Positions 17,871 to 27,703 of a stretch of 64,000 nt of DNA are shown in pieces (within the stretch, counting starts at the first letter, position 1; each line of letters opens with the position of its first letter). A program made the translations under genes and the position numbers. The DNA is from Psychrobacter proteolyticus (GTDB taxonomy: Bacteria > Pseudomonadota > Gammaproteobacteria > Pseudomonadales > Moraxellaceae): contig NZ_QLKS01000003.1 of assembly GCF_003350005.1 (NCBI RefSeq), positions 248,001 through 312,000 on the forward strand, read 5' to 3'. The notes under the pieces are model-generated. The model did not search any database. It was not told the origin of the DNA and worked only from the letters and a program-made list of their open reading frames with translations.

Positions 17871-18893
17871 CTAAGGCAATTCTTCATTTTGAGCATGAGT
17901 TGCTCGTGGATGCGCGCGATCATAAACCTGCGTTAATTTTGCAAAATCAACGTGAGTATAAATTTGCGTGGTGCTAATATCACTATGCCCGAGCATCTCT
18001 TGTACAGCGCGCAAGTCACCACTGCCTGACAGCATATGTGATGCAAAACAATGACGCAATAAATGGGGATACATGTTTTGGGCGATACCTGCGCGAGTAG
18101 CAGCGACTTTTAAACGCTGCTGCACGGCCCGTGTTGATAATCTGGTGCCGAGCTTTTCACTGATGAACAATGCGTTATCCATTTGCTCTACCCATAGGTT
18201 ACGATGCGGTAAGTAGCGACTAATCGCTTCTGCAGCCTTTATCCCTAATGGCACTAGGCGTGTTTTATTCCCTTTACCCGTAACTCGTACCCGCAAATCA
18301 GATAAGTCTACATCTGCCATATCGAGTGCAACCAATTCGCCAACACGCAAGCCACTACTATAGAGCAATTCGAACATAGCCTTGTCACGTAACCATAAGC
18401 GTGCTTGCTCTGGTGTATCAGGAATCTCTTGATCGAGTAGCTGAGTCAGTAAATCGACATCAGCGATAGAAGGCAACGGTCTAGGACTGCGCTTCAGCTG
18501 ATAGCCAGTGGTTGGGTTGATACGTGCCAGCTCTTCTTCAATCATCCAACCATAGAAATGCCGAATCGCAGACAACTCTTGCTGAACACTGGCAAGCGCT
18601 AACTTGTCTTCATCAAGACGTTGACTAATATGCTGGGCCAGTTGCCGTTTATCACAGCGTGTCCACGTTAGACGTTTACCACGCAAAAACAACGCCAGTT
18701 GATTTAAACCAGCGAAATAAGCGGTCAGAGTATGCGGCGAATGGTTGCGCACAGACAACGTATTGAGCCAACGATGCACAGGTGCGAGTAGCTCTCGTAA
18801 CGCAGCGTCTGACTCTATAGTGGCGGCTAGCTCAGTAGATAGCCAAGGTGCTGAGCTAGCCGCCTGACTGTCTTTATTAGTAGACATAACCAT
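17871..18893 (-). CDS. xerC: Site-specific tyrosine recombinase XerC
   Basis: Works with XerD at dif to resolve chromosome dimers. The N-terminal SAM-like domain is at about 30-120. The catalytic domain shows R183 in SGLRVGEL, K207 in TGKGNKTR, H277-R280 in HLLRHCFASH, H303 in LGHSDISTTQ and Y312 in QIYTHVD, so all six catalytic residues are present. The length of 340 includes about 35 extra N-terminal residues. It sits 46 bases after dapF on the same strand. The DUF484 gene that often separates the two is missing. AAGGA before the ATG at 18893 supports this start. Confidence 0.95.
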   Translation of the reverse strand: MVMSTNKDSQAASSAPWLSTELAATIESDAALRELLAPVHRWLNTLSVRNHSPHTLTAYFAGLNQLALFLRGKRLTWTRCDKRQLAQHISQRLDEDKLALASVQQELSAIRHFYGWMIEEELARINPTTGYQLKRSPRPLPSIADVDLLTQLLDQEIPDTPEQARLWLRDKAMFELLYSSGLRVGELVALDMADVDLSDLRVRVTGKGNKTRLVPLGIKAAEAISRYLPHRNLWVEQMDNALFISEKLGTRLSTRAVQQRLKVAATRAGIAQNMYPHLLRHCFASHMLSGSGDLRAVQEMLGHSDISTTQIYTHVDFAKLTQVYDRAHPRATHAQNEELP

Positions 18894-18939
18894 ATTAGAA
18901 CCATCCTTGGCATTTATACGATTGGCCTAACAACAGTTA

Positions 18940-19827
18940 TCAGCCTTCAGCATTGGGTTTAAGACCTGCTTGTGCCATTAGGCCATCTGGACTAAATACA
19001 CCTTCGTAGACGAAAGCGGTCGGACCCGTCATCGTAACTGAATAACCTGGCTGCCACTTGATAATCATGCTACCACCGTATAGCTGTGCGCGGACTTCTT
19101 CACCTTCGTCAAGCCAGCCTTCACGTATACCAACGGCTACTGCTGCACACGCGCCTGTACCACAAGCTTGCGTTTCACCCACTCCGCGCTCGTACACACG
19201 TAGACGAATGTGGCGCTGATTCATCACCTGCATAAAGCCCACATTGACGCGGTCTGGAAATGCAGGATGCGACTCAATTGCCTTGCCTAAAATCTCAACT
19301 TCGGCATCGAGTACGTCATCGACTTTTATCACAGCGTGCGGATTGCCCATATTGGCAACGTACAGCTGTACAGGTGTGCCATTTACATCAAGATGATAGG
19401 TGTTTTGGATTTTGGTCGTCGCTCTTGGGCTAAATGGAATCTCATCTGGCTCAAATTTAGGCTTGCCCATATCGACATCTACCCAACCGTAACGATCAGT
19501 AGTCAGGGAAATAATACCGCTGGCCGTCTCAACGCGTAGACGCTGCTTAAATGACAGTTTACGTGCTTGTACAAAACGTGCGAAACAACGCGCGCCATTG
19601 CCGCATTGTTCGACTTCGGTGCCATCAGTATTAAAGATACGATAACTGAAATCGACATCAGGGCGCATCGGTGGCTCGACTACGAGCAGCTGATCAAAAC
19701 CAATGCCTAGGTGACGATCGCCCAATAACTGCACCAAATCCTTGGTCAAATCTAAGCGCTGGGTCACTAAATCAATGACCATGAAATCATTACCCAACCC
19801 ATGCATTTTAGTAAACTCTATTAGCAT
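18940..19827 (-). CDS. dapF: Diaminopimelate epimerase
   Basis: Converts LL- to meso-diaminopimelate for peptidoglycan and lysine. Length is 295 residues. The two catalytic cysteines are C75 in QCGNGARCF and C222 in GETQACGTGACAA. KMHGLGNDFMVID opens the protein as in the whole family. It lies between lysA and xerC. A terminator after lysA and a 345-base gap suggest dapF-xerC have a separate promoter. Confidence 0.97.
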   Translation of the reverse strand: MLIEFTKMHGLGNDFMVIDLVTQRLDLTKDLVQLLGDRHLGIGFDQLLVVEPPMRPDVDFSYRIFNTDGTEVEQCGNGARCFARFVQARKLSFKQRLRVETASGIISLTTDRYGWVDVDMGKPKFEPDEIPFSPRATTKIQNTYHLDVNGTPVQLYVANMGNPHAVIKVDDVLDAEVEILGKAIESHPAFPDRVNVGFMQVMNQRHIRLRVYERGVGETQACGTGACAAVAVGIREGWLDEGEEVRAQLYGGSMIIKWQPGYSVTMTGPTAFVYEGVFSPDGLMAQAGLKPNAEG

Positions 19828-20074
19828 ATCTTTGATGTCCTATCCTATTTTTATGTATGCCTTATCTTAGCACGCTGTCAGATACAATCATAATAATACC
19901 AATCCCAAAAAATACGATTAGCGGTGTCAAACTTGTTTAGTCTACAGTGAGTAGTACTTGCACTCGTTTTCCTTGCTACTCGAATTTTTGTGAATGGTTT
20001 TGCTTTCAACTAAAGGCATGCCTTCAATTAAAAATCAGCTTTAATTAAAAACACTTCCCTCAAAATCCAGTCAT

Positions 20075-20105
20075 AAAAAAACCCATTGTCATTATCACAA
20101 TGGGT
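20075..20105 (-). terminator. Intrinsic terminator of lysA
   Basis: Perfect stem ACCCATTGT / ACAATGGGT (20081-20089, 20097-20105) with seven A before it on the plus strand, giving a U-tract for minus-strand transcripts. Confidence 0.85.
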
Positions 20106-20131
20106 TCTCTTCAACCATCAAATACGGCGAT

Positions 20132-20165
20132 AGTTTTGGCTCGTCTTTAGTTTTGGCTCGTCTTT
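20132..20165. repeat. 17-base tandem duplication
   Basis: AGTTTTGGCTCGTCTTT occurs twice in direct succession just beyond the lysA stop codon. The copies are identical, which suggests a recent slip. Confidence 0.9.
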
Positions 20166-20172
20166 AATCGCC

Positions 20173-21549
20173 TTACTGCGCCTGCCACAACGTTTCATCT
20201 GCATATAATGCTTCAATCGTTTCGCGCTTGCGGATTAGCTGATGACTGTCGCCTGACACCATCACTTCGCTAGCACGTGGGCGTGAGTTATAGTTACTAC
20301 TCATGGTAAAACCGTAAGCACCTGCACCTGTGATGACCAGTACATCGCCTGTAGCCAATGACAGTAGACGGTCTTTTGCCAAGAAATCACCCGTCTCACA
20401 AATCGCGCCAACGATATCCCACGGCTGCGTACCATCCGTATCAATACCAGCACTAGGTAACACACTTGGAATCACCGCCATTTCAGCTTGATATAAAGCA
20501 GGACGAATCAAGTCATTCATCGCGGCATCAACGATCGCAAAGTTTTTATGCTCAGTCGGCTTGAGTACGTCAACTTGAGTCAATAGCACTCCTGCATTAG
20601 CAACGATACTACGTCCTGGCTCAAAGAACACAGTCAAGCCAAGCTCGCTAAGTTTTGGCAATAAAGCTTGGGCAAACTCATCGATAGACACAGGTGCCTC
20701 ATCAATATAGCGCACACCTAAACCACCGCCCAAATCAATATGCTGCAACTCAATACCAGTGTCACGTAAGCTATGTATCAGCTCAATAATTTTATCTAAC
20801 GCTGCAACAAATGGCTCTACCTCAGTCAACTGCGAGCCAATATGACAGTCAATACCAACGATGTCGATATGTGATAAATCGGCTGCTTGCTGATAGACCG
20901 CTAATGCGTCTTCGTGAGTGATACCGAATTTATTGTCTTTAAGACCTGTTGAGATATATGGATGGGTTTTGGCATCGACGTTAGGGTTGACGCGTAACGA
21001 GATTGGCGCAGGCTTATCAAGTGACTTTGCTACTTCATTGACTAGGGTTAGCTCGCTGATAGATTCAACATTAAAACAGCCAATACCTTGAGTCAGCGCG
21101 TATTCGATATCACTATACGTTTTGCCCACACCTGAAAACACCACGCGTGATGCTGCGCCACCTGCCGCTAACACACGCATAAGCTCACCGCGAGAGACAA
21201 TATCAAACCCAGCGCCCGCCTGTGCCAAGACACCAAGCACGGCAAGGTTAGAGTTTGCTTTTACGGCATAGCACACTTGATGATTCAGACTGGCAAAGCT
21301 ATCAGTATAAGCTTGATAAACGTCCAATATTGCCTGCTTTGAATACACGTAGCAAGGTGTACCATATTGTTTTTCCAACTCATCGATACTGACCTGCTCC
21401 ATATACAATGCATCGTCGCGATAACTTAGCGCTGGCAAGTGAGCACTCAACGCTTTCGGGTCAACATATAGCCCTTGCTCAGTTTGGATAGTAACGGATT
21501 CGCCAGTAGTAGAATCGGTCAAGTCAGCAGGTAGTTCAGAATGACTCAT
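20173..21549 (-). CDS. lysA: Diaminopimelate decarboxylase
   Basis: PLP enzyme for the last step of lysine synthesis, 458 residues. The PLP lysine is K97 in CYAVKANSN. GCFNVES, HIGSQLTEVEPF, and the C-terminal CETGDFLAKDR and GAGAYGFTMSSNYNSR are family motifs. The first 45 residues are a non-conserved extension, giving a protein longer than the usual 415-420. It lies between lptM and dapF in the order seen in pseudomonads. No lysine riboswitch is recognised upstream. Confidence 0.95.
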   Translation of the reverse strand: MSHSELPADLTDSTTGESVTIQTEQGLYVDPKALSAHLPALSYRDDALYMEQVSIDELEKQYGTPCYVYSKQAILDVYQAYTDSFASLNHQVCYAVKANSNLAVLGVLAQAGAGFDIVSRGELMRVLAAGGAASRVVFSGVGKTYSDIEYALTQGIGCFNVESISELTLVNEVAKSLDKPAPISLRVNPNVDAKTHPYISTGLKDNKFGITHEDALAVYQQAADLSHIDIVGIDCHIGSQLTEVEPFVAALDKIIELIHSLRDTGIELQHIDLGGGLGVRYIDEAPVSIDEFAQALLPKLSELGLTVFFEPGRSIVANAGVLLTQVDVLKPTEHKNFAIVDAAMNDLIRPALYQAEMAVIPSVLPSAGIDTDGTQPWDIVGAICETGDFLAKDRLLSLATGDVLVITGAGAYGFTMSSNYNSRPRASEVMVSGDSHQLIRKRETIEALYADETLWQAQ

Positions 21550-21735
21550 ATAAACATCTCTAATATAATCAGATTATCAAGGGTGAAAATTAAATTTAGG
21601 TAGCAAAGCTATTTAGCCATAACAGAATCGATGGTTAGTTAAGCAGTCAATTGAACTGTTAATTAAAAAGCACCTAACCGCTATCCATTGGCTCAGCTTA
21701 GCGATTATTAGCCTAGTAATTTTTAGCTTAAGCAA

Positions 21736-22050
21736 TCAATAGTCGTTGGGATCGGTACTAGGCTCAGGCAGTACCATTTGCTCTTCTAGGTAGCGGTTTT
21801 TTTGATAGTTATCATCGTCGATACCCGCAAAGGCTGCATCTTGTGGATGGCTAGTACTATCCAGTACAGACGCACTGCCCTCTATCGTTTGACTACTAGA
21901 GTCTGCCAAATATAGATCGCCTTTTTGCCCGCAGCCTGACAATCCTACCATAACCACACTGCCAATGAATAAAGTGGCAACAACCTGACGGCTGGTATGA
22001 GCGAACGAGCTAGCATGCTTGGCTGCTGAGGGGCTGTGTATAGTAGACAT
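21736..22050 (-). CDS. lptM: LptM-like lipoprotein (YifL family)
   Basis: Small outer-membrane lipoprotein that helps LptD disulfide maturation in enterics. Its 104 residues have a signal peptide ending in the lipobox LSGC with C40, followed at once by the family motif GQKGDLYLAD. The rest is polar and poorly conserved, as usual. Synteny with lysA supports the call. The signal peptide has an unusually long n-region of about 20 residues; a later start is possible but no ATG fits. Confidence 0.8.
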   Translation of the reverse strand: MSTIHSPSAAKHASSFAHTSRQVVATLFIGSVVMVGLSGCGQKGDLYLADSSSQTIEGSASVLDSTSHPQDAAFAGIDDDNYQKNRYLEEQMVLPEPSTDPNDY

Positions 22051-22855
22051 ATAATAGATAACCTGTGAGCTTACGACGGCATAATGGCGATAGTAAATCG
22101 TGATAAATAAAAAATAAATGGACAGCCAAACCAGCAGTTAAAGCACTGTCGCTATGACCATTTTAATCATAGCATTATTACATAAAGCTGTACGGATACT
22201 GAATATGATTGGTGAATAAATTTGCGTGATGTTGGATATTTTCTAAAACATTAGTCGAATTTTTATAGTAATATCGTTTGCGAGCTTAGATATGAATGTA
22301 TGACATATGGGTGTCTCGACAATATTTCTTACAATTTCGTGAGCAATAGCCCTGTTATGCCACCCATACAAGTTATCCATTTATAGTTCTATAACTCACT
22401 GAATATAATTGATTTATTTTCTATTTAGCCATTTATTAATCACACACTTTAAACCTTGCCCCTGTCGTGGTGTAGAAACAAAAATGTGTTACATTATATT
22501 CCCAGTTTGCGGCGGCAATAGGATGCTAGCCTGAGATGCATACGCATTACCTCATGAGCATGGATGCATAGCACTGTCAGAAATAGTAGCCCAAGTATAA
22601 ACAAAATCGCCAATATACTTGCTTGATATGATCAGCATGGATATGGCTGATGTTTATTTACTCGACGGTTATCAACTTCATCAATTCCATATAATAATGA
22701 CATCATGTCTCAGTGACCCTCACTACAGCAGTTGAGATATCAGCGATGTAGCATTTGATGATAATAAAACAGGACGTGGCAATAGACGTCTTTTTTGTAT
22801 CGAACGAACGATATAATTGATTTGCCCTTTATAAAAACCAATCTAAGGATAGAGT
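22051..22855. other. Large gap between lptM and ackA
   Basis: About 800 bases without a credible gene. cyaY, which often faces lptM, is absent. Elements seen: a short GACGT/ACGTC stem followed by six T at 22774-22796, which could be a weak rightward terminator; an inverted repeat TATCG-6-CGATA at 22798-22813 overlapping a TATAAT at 22812-22817 in front of ackA; and repeated ATGCAT strings at 22536-22569. A regulator-binding site or an unannotated small RNA is possible. Confidence 0.45.
22798..22817 (+). promoter_or_regulatory. Probable ackA promoter with overlapping palindrome
   Basis: TATAAT at 22812-22817 stands about 40 bases before the ackA start. The inverted repeat TATCG-6-CGATA overlaps it. 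The -35 is weak, so an activator is plausible. Confidence 0.4.
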
Positions 22856-24088
22856 ATGAGCGCCAACCTAAGCACCACTTTTGATGATAAGAACAGTGAA
22901 ACATCAACCCTAACTAGCCCCACTTTAGTCCTCAACTGCGGTTCGTCTTCTATCAAATACGCGTTGATCAGCGATGACAACTCTACCCGTATCACCGGTC
23001 TTGCCGAAAACTTAGGTCTCGATACAGCCCGTATCAAACATACCACGCTAAATGGCGATAAGTTAGAGATTTCTATCCCTGGTGGTAGTCACAAACTTGC
23101 ACTGCAAAAAATTCTAGAGCTACTAGAGCAATATCACTTTATCGCAGTCGGGCACCGCGTGGTGCATGGCGGCCGTGAGTACTCTGAAGCGGTTCGTGTT
23201 GATCAGCATGCGTTAGAGGAAGTGAAACGCCTAAAGATATTGGCTCCACTACATAATCCTGCAAATGCTTTGGGTATTGAAGCGGTTCAAGCTATTTACC
23301 CTGACATTCCACAAGTTGTGGTATTTGATACCGCCTTTCACCAAACCATGCCGCCTGTCGCCTTCCGCTATGCGTTGCCAAAATATCTATACGAAGAGCA
23401 CAAAATCCGTCGTTACGGCTTCCATGGTACGTCTCATGCTTATGTCTCAGAACGTGCTAGCCAAATCACCGAAGCAAAAGGTCCTCATGGCTGGATAACC
23501 GCGCATCTAGGCAATGGTTGCTCAGCAACCGCCGTATACGATGGCAAGAGTCTCGATACCAGCATGGGTCTGACCCCGCTTGAGGGACTGATGATGGGCA
23601 CACGTAGCGGCGATGTCGACCCAAGCTTACATATGCATCTAAAGCGTCAGCTCGGTATTAGTCTAGAAGAAACGGACAAGATGCTAAATAGTGAAAGCGG
23701 TCTGCTTGGTATCTCTGGTCTATCAAATGATTTGCGTACTATTGAGCAAGCCGCGAGCGAAGGCCATAAAGATGCGCAGCTCGCCATCGAGATGTTCTGT
23801 TACCGCGCTGGTAAATACCTTGCCAGCTTAAGCTGTGCACTGCCTGAATTTACCGGTATTGTTTTCACTGGTGGTATTGGCGAAAACTCTGTCACCACGC
23901 GCGCAAGTATTTTAGCCGTCATGCGTCATTTCGGTATCAAGATGGACGCTGAAAAGAACGCTGGATTGTACGGTGGCCAAGAAGGCAGCTTTCAAGCAGA
24001 AGATAGCAGTGTCGAGCTGTGGGTAATACCTACAGATGAAGAATACCGCATCGCTCAAGAGACTCGTCAAGCATTGAACTTAGTATAA
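22856..24088 (+). CDS. ackA: Acetate kinase
   Basis: Interconverts acetate plus ATP and acetyl phosphate. It has 410 residues. LNCGSSSIKYAL near residue 26 is the ATP-binding N-terminal motif, GHRVVHGGREYSE and HLGNGCSATAV are substrate and phosphate motifs, and FTGGIGENS is the adenosine motif near residue 338. AAGGAT precedes the ATG. The usual partner pta follows after 153 bases. Together they give reversible acetate-acetyl-CoA conversion. Confidence 0.97.
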   Translation: MSANLSTTFDDKNSETSTLTSPTLVLNCGSSSIKYALISDDNSTRITGLAENLGLDTARIKHTTLNGDKLEISIPGGSHKLALQKILELLEQYHFIAVGHRVVHGGREYSEAVRVDQHALEEVKRLKILAPLHNPANALGIEAVQAIYPDIPQVVVFDTAFHQTMPPVAFRYALPKYLYEEHKIRRYGFHGTSHAYVSERASQITEAKGPHGWITAHLGNGCSATAVYDGKSLDTSMGLTPLEGLMMGTRSGDVDPSLHMHLKRQLGISLEETDKMLNSESGLLGISGLSNDLRTIEQAASEGHKDAQLAIEMFCYRAGKYLASLSCALPEFTGIVFTGGIGENSVTTRASILAVMRHFGIKMDAEKNAGLYGGQEGSFQAEDSSVELWVIPTDEEYRIAQETRQALNLV

Positions 24089-24241
24089 GACGATTGATTA
24101 TAATGCCTAGCGCTTATCGTTCTAGACGCTTATAAAAAGCTGAAAACAAATAAGATAAAGTGCTTGGCGTTTTTATACTGCATTTTTCATGCTGCTCAAA
24201 ATGACTCGACGTCTAAAATAAAATAAATTGTAGGACATATT

Positions 24242-26389
24242 ATGCAAACCATTTTACTTGTTCCCATTAGTCGCGGTATCGGTGTGACATCAGCCGCACT
24301 AGGGCTAATCCGTGCCTTTGATTATAACGGTATCAAAGCGGGCTTTATGAAGCCGTTTTTGCAAGATGATACGCTAGACAAACAGCACAGCTTAGACAGC
24401 TCAAGCGCATTGACCATGCACGCATTTGGCCTAAATCCGCCTGACTCTATCAGCCGTCAACACGTCGAGCGTATGCTAGGCGATGACAATCTTGATGACT
24501 TGATGGAAGAAGTGATTGCCAATTTTCATACGATCGATGATGGTCATGACGTGATTATCTGTGAAGGTCTGGTGCCAACCACTGAGACCTCTTATGCTTC
24601 ACAAATCAACCGTGCACTTGCCCACGCGCTCGATGCCAAGATTATATTTGTCAGTACCGCTGATATCAGTAAACCTGCCTATTTAGCAGACAAACTGGAT
24701 GTCCATGCTCGTGAGTTTGGCGGTGTCATCGATTCACGGACACTCGGTGTGATATTGATGCGGGTACAAGACGTGCCGAACACCTTTGATAATCAACCTG
24801 TCGCGCCTGGTGAGGCCATTGTTAGCTTAGATCCGAACTTCCTGCAAGAGGTTCAACGCTTATCGCCTTCGTTTAATACCGAAGTGTTCCGCCTTATCGG
24901 GGTGGTGCCTTTTAGTGACTCCCTATCTGTGCCCCGCACGTGGGATATCGCGACTGAGCTTGATGCGACTTGGTTAAATGTCGGCGAAGCAAAGACACGT
25001 CGTATCAATCGTATCAGCTTAACCGCTCGTTCAGTGGCGCGCGTCAACGAAGTCTTTAAGCGTGGTACGTTAATGGTGGTGCCTGGCGATCGTGATGACT
25101 TACTGTTGGCTGCTGGATTGGCCTGTATCAATGGAATTCCATTGGCAGGTCTGGTGTTGACAGGTGGTATCACTCCAAGCGATACAGTTGCTGAGCTTTG
25201 GCAATCAGCGCTCAAAACTGGCATACCTGTCATGAGTGTCGAAAGCGACAGCTACGAGACGGTACAGAGCCTGATGCATATGAGTTCTGAGATTCCAAGT
25301 GATGATACAGAACGTGCTGATGAAGTGGCTCGTTATGTGGCTGCGCATTTGGATCTAAGTTGGATTAAAGAATACTTCAGCCGCAATCATGAACCGCGTC
25401 TGTCACCATCAGCATTTCGCCATCAATTGGTCAAAAAATCACAACACGCTAAGAAACGTATTGTGCTGCCAGAAGGCGCGGAACCACGTACGGTCGAAGC
25501 GGCCTGTATCTGTCAAAGTCGTGGTATCGCCAACTGCGTATTACTTGCTAAACGCAGTGAAGTTGAGCAAGTAGCCAAAAACCGTGATCTAACGCTACCT
25601 GAAGGGTTAGAGATCATCGATCCTGATAACCTCGATATGAGCAAATATATCGCTGCTGTCGTAGAGCGCCGTAAAGGCAAAACCACTGCGGAAGTCGCTG
25701 CTGAGTACCTAAAAGACACGGTCTATCTAGGTACTATCATGCTCCAACTAGACGAAGTCGACGGTCTGGTCTCAGGTGCGATCCATACCACTGCCAACAC
25801 AGTACGTCCAGCATTCCAGTTGATTAAGACCGCACCGCAATACTCACTCGTGTCATCAGTGTTCTTTATGCTGCTACCTGAGCAAGTGGTCGTCTATGGT
25901 GACTGTGCGATCAACCCTGATCCTAACGCTGAAGAGCTGGCAGAGATTGCTATTCAATCAGCACAGTCTGCTGCTGCCTTTGGTATCGATCCAAAAGTTG
26001 CGATGATCAGCTACTCTACTGGCTCATCAGGCGCAGGCGCGGATGTCGAAAAAGTTGCCCGTGCGACCCAAATCGTTCGTGAGCGTGCACCAGACCTCAA
26101 GGTCGACGGCCCACTACAGTATGATGCGGCGTCTGTCATGAGCGTCGGTAAGCAAAAAGCACCTGACTCACCTGTCGCTGGACAAGCCAACGTCTTTATC
26201 TTCCCTGACCTCAATACTGGTAACACGACGTATAAAGCGGTACAGCGTAGTGCCAACGTCGTCAGTGTCGGCCCTATGCTACAGGGCTTGAATAAACCCG
26301 TGAATGATTTATCACGCGGTGCCTTGGTCGACGATATCGTCTATACCATCGCGTTAACTGCTATCCAAGCGTATAGCGATTTGATTTAA
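24242..26389 (+). CDS. pta: Phosphate acetyltransferase, long form
   Basis: Exchanges acetyl phosphate and acetyl-CoA. Its 715 residues have the three-part layout of long Pta: a P-loop-like N-terminal domain (LVPISRGIGVTSAALGLIRAF), a DRTGG domain near residues 235-345, and the catalytic phosphotransacetylase domain from about 390 (KRIVLPEGAEPRTVEAA) to the end (STGSSGAGADVEKV, FPDLNTGNTTYKAVQR). It lies downstream of ackA and is closed by a strong terminator. Confidence 0.96.
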   Translation: MQTILLVPISRGIGVTSAALGLIRAFDYNGIKAGFMKPFLQDDTLDKQHSLDSSSALTMHAFGLNPPDSISRQHVERMLGDDNLDDLMEEVIANFHTIDDGHDVIICEGLVPTTETSYASQINRALAHALDAKIIFVSTADISKPAYLADKLDVHAREFGGVIDSRTLGVILMRVQDVPNTFDNQPVAPGEAIVSLDPNFLQEVQRLSPSFNTEVFRLIGVVPFSDSLSVPRTWDIATELDATWLNVGEAKTRRINRISLTARSVARVNEVFKRGTLMVVPGDRDDLLLAAGLACINGIPLAGLVLTGGITPSDTVAELWQSALKTGIPVMSVESDSYETVQSLMHMSSEIPSDDTERADEVARYVAAHLDLSWIKEYFSRNHEPRLSPSAFRHQLVKKSQHAKKRIVLPEGAEPRTVEAACICQSRGIANCVLLAKRSEVEQVAKNRDLTLPEGLEIIDPDNLDMSKYIAAVVERRKGKTTAEVAAEYLKDTVYLGTIMLQLDEVDGLVSGAIHTTANTVRPAFQLIKTAPQYSLVSSVFFMLLPEQVVVYGDCAINPDPNAEELAEIAIQSAQSAAAFGIDPKVAMISYSTGSSGAGADVEKVARATQIVRERAPDLKVDGPLQYDAASVMSVGKQKAPDSPVAGQANVFIFPDLNTGNTTYKAVQRSANVVSVGPMLQGLNKPVNDLSRGALVDDIVYTIALTAIQAYSDLI

Positions 26390-26427
26390 TCGTTGTAAGA
26401 CTTACCCGTTAAATTCCTATATAACGC

Positions 26428-26456
26428 CGACTATCATTATGATGGTCGGTTTTTTA
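26428..26456 (+). terminator. Intrinsic terminator of pta
   Basis: Stem CCGACTATCA / TGATGGTCGG (26428-26437, 26441-26450), one G-U pair, three-base loop, then six T. Confidence 0.88.
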
Positions 26457-26609
26457 TTGGTACTGTGGGGTCAGACAATGGTGACAGATGCTCGTCTGCC
26501 CTCTACAATAGCGCTATCATCAAATTATTTACCCTAAAAAGGTCAGCTGGTAAAAGAGCAAGGTACATCAACGACTACTTGCGTCGTACCTACTTTTATA
26601 CATTTATTT

Positions 26610-27572
26610 ATGCCAAATACGAGCAACAGCCCTCAAGAGAAAACACCTGCACCTGCCATTCGTGCCTACCTTGGCGGCTCGTTCGATCCCGTACATAATG
26701 GTCATTTAGAAGTCGCGATGTCTGTCTATCAGCACCTACTACCAATCGCCGAGCAGAAACAGCGTCCCCTGCATGTGTCTTTATTACCCAATGCACGTTC
26801 GCCATTTAAGACGCAAAGTACAGATGCTAATCATCGCTTAACTATGCTAAAACTAGCGACGGAGAATACGCCGATACATATCAATGAGCTGGAGCTATGG
26901 CAAGCGCCGCCTGTCTATACGATCGACAGCGTACGCACATTAAGACAGCAGTATCCTAATGACAGTTTGATATTTATCATGGGTATGGATGGCGCGCACA
27001 GTTTGGACAAATGGAAAGATGGATTACGGCTCACTGACTATGTCAATCTATGGGTGTTTAATCGTCAGAGCGGTCCTAATATGAGTGATGGCATCAGCGA
27101 AAAATTTACTGACAGTATTATATCTTCTGAAAATAATACAGCGACCACGCAAGATATTGCTACTCTACAATCGCAATTGCCGTTGTCATTGCAGCCCCAT
27201 ATAATAGACTCACCTATCGAGCTGTTAACTCCAACCATTCAGCGCTCGACAAATAGCTTAAACTCAAATAACACTGATCCGACTAGCCCTGACCCCAATA
27301 ACACTGACTTGAAAAACGCCAATCAAGGACGCATTTATATAGATCCGCGACCCATTACTGCGGTATCAAGCACACAAATACGTGAACAACTACAGAAACT
27401 AGACGATCAAACAAATAAAATGCCAGTCGCTCAACGGCAAATCGCATCTATAGCATCAATAAATGATATCATTAGCAATACTGAATCTAATCCATTAGCT
27501 AAATGGCTAAATCCTGCTGTTTATCAATATATTATCGCCCATCAGCTATATTCTGCTGCTCAATTCCGTTAA
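26610..27572 (+). CDS. nadD: Nicotinate-nucleotide adenylyltransferase with inserted low-complexity segment
   Basis: Forms nicotinic acid adenine dinucleotide in NAD synthesis. The nucleotidyltransferase motif GGSFDPVHNGHLE is at residues 22-34. FIMGMDGAHSLDKWKD and the late VSSTQIREQL (the ISSTxIR motif) complete the active site. At 320 residues it is about 100 longer than usual. The excess is mostly an Asn/Ser/Thr/Asp-rich stretch at about 150-245 between the two halves of the fold, probably a surface loop. rsfS follows, the usual partner. Confidence 0.92.
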   Translation: MPNTSNSPQEKTPAPAIRAYLGGSFDPVHNGHLEVAMSVYQHLLPIAEQKQRPLHVSLLPNARSPFKTQSTDANHRLTMLKLATENTPIHINELELWQAPPVYTIDSVRTLRQQYPNDSLIFIMGMDGAHSLDKWKDGLRLTDYVNLWVFNRQSGPNMSDGISEKFTDSIISSENNTATTQDIATLQSQLPLSLQPHIIDSPIELLTPTIQRSTNSLNSNNTDPTSPDPNNTDLKNANQGRIYIDPRPITAVSSTQIREQLQKLDDQTNKMPVAQRQIASIASINDIISNTESNPLAKWLNPAVYQYIIAHQLYSAAQFR

Positions 27573-27703
27573 AATCGCCTTATCTATGTCATTTTGCCTA
27601 TCCTGTCTCTATGCGTGACTGACAACATATGATCAGTCGGATAAGACAAATTGACGTTTTACCCCTTTATTTTACATATTTACGATTCAAGAGATTAAAA
27701 TTT

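Larger units (their letters stand above)
19828..20172. other. Gap between lysA and dapF
   Basis: It contains the lysA terminator (20075-20105), a 17-base tandem repeat (20132-20165) and presumably the dapF promoter. No gene is seen. Confidence 0.6.

Noticed and set aside
17871-18893. Integrase of a mobile element
   Set aside because: Position after dapF, full XerC motif set and lack of flanking repeats identify the housekeeping recombinase XerC.
21550-21735. Lysine riboswitch upstream of lysA
   Set aside because: The interval lacks the conserved purine-rich core and is too short for the full element.
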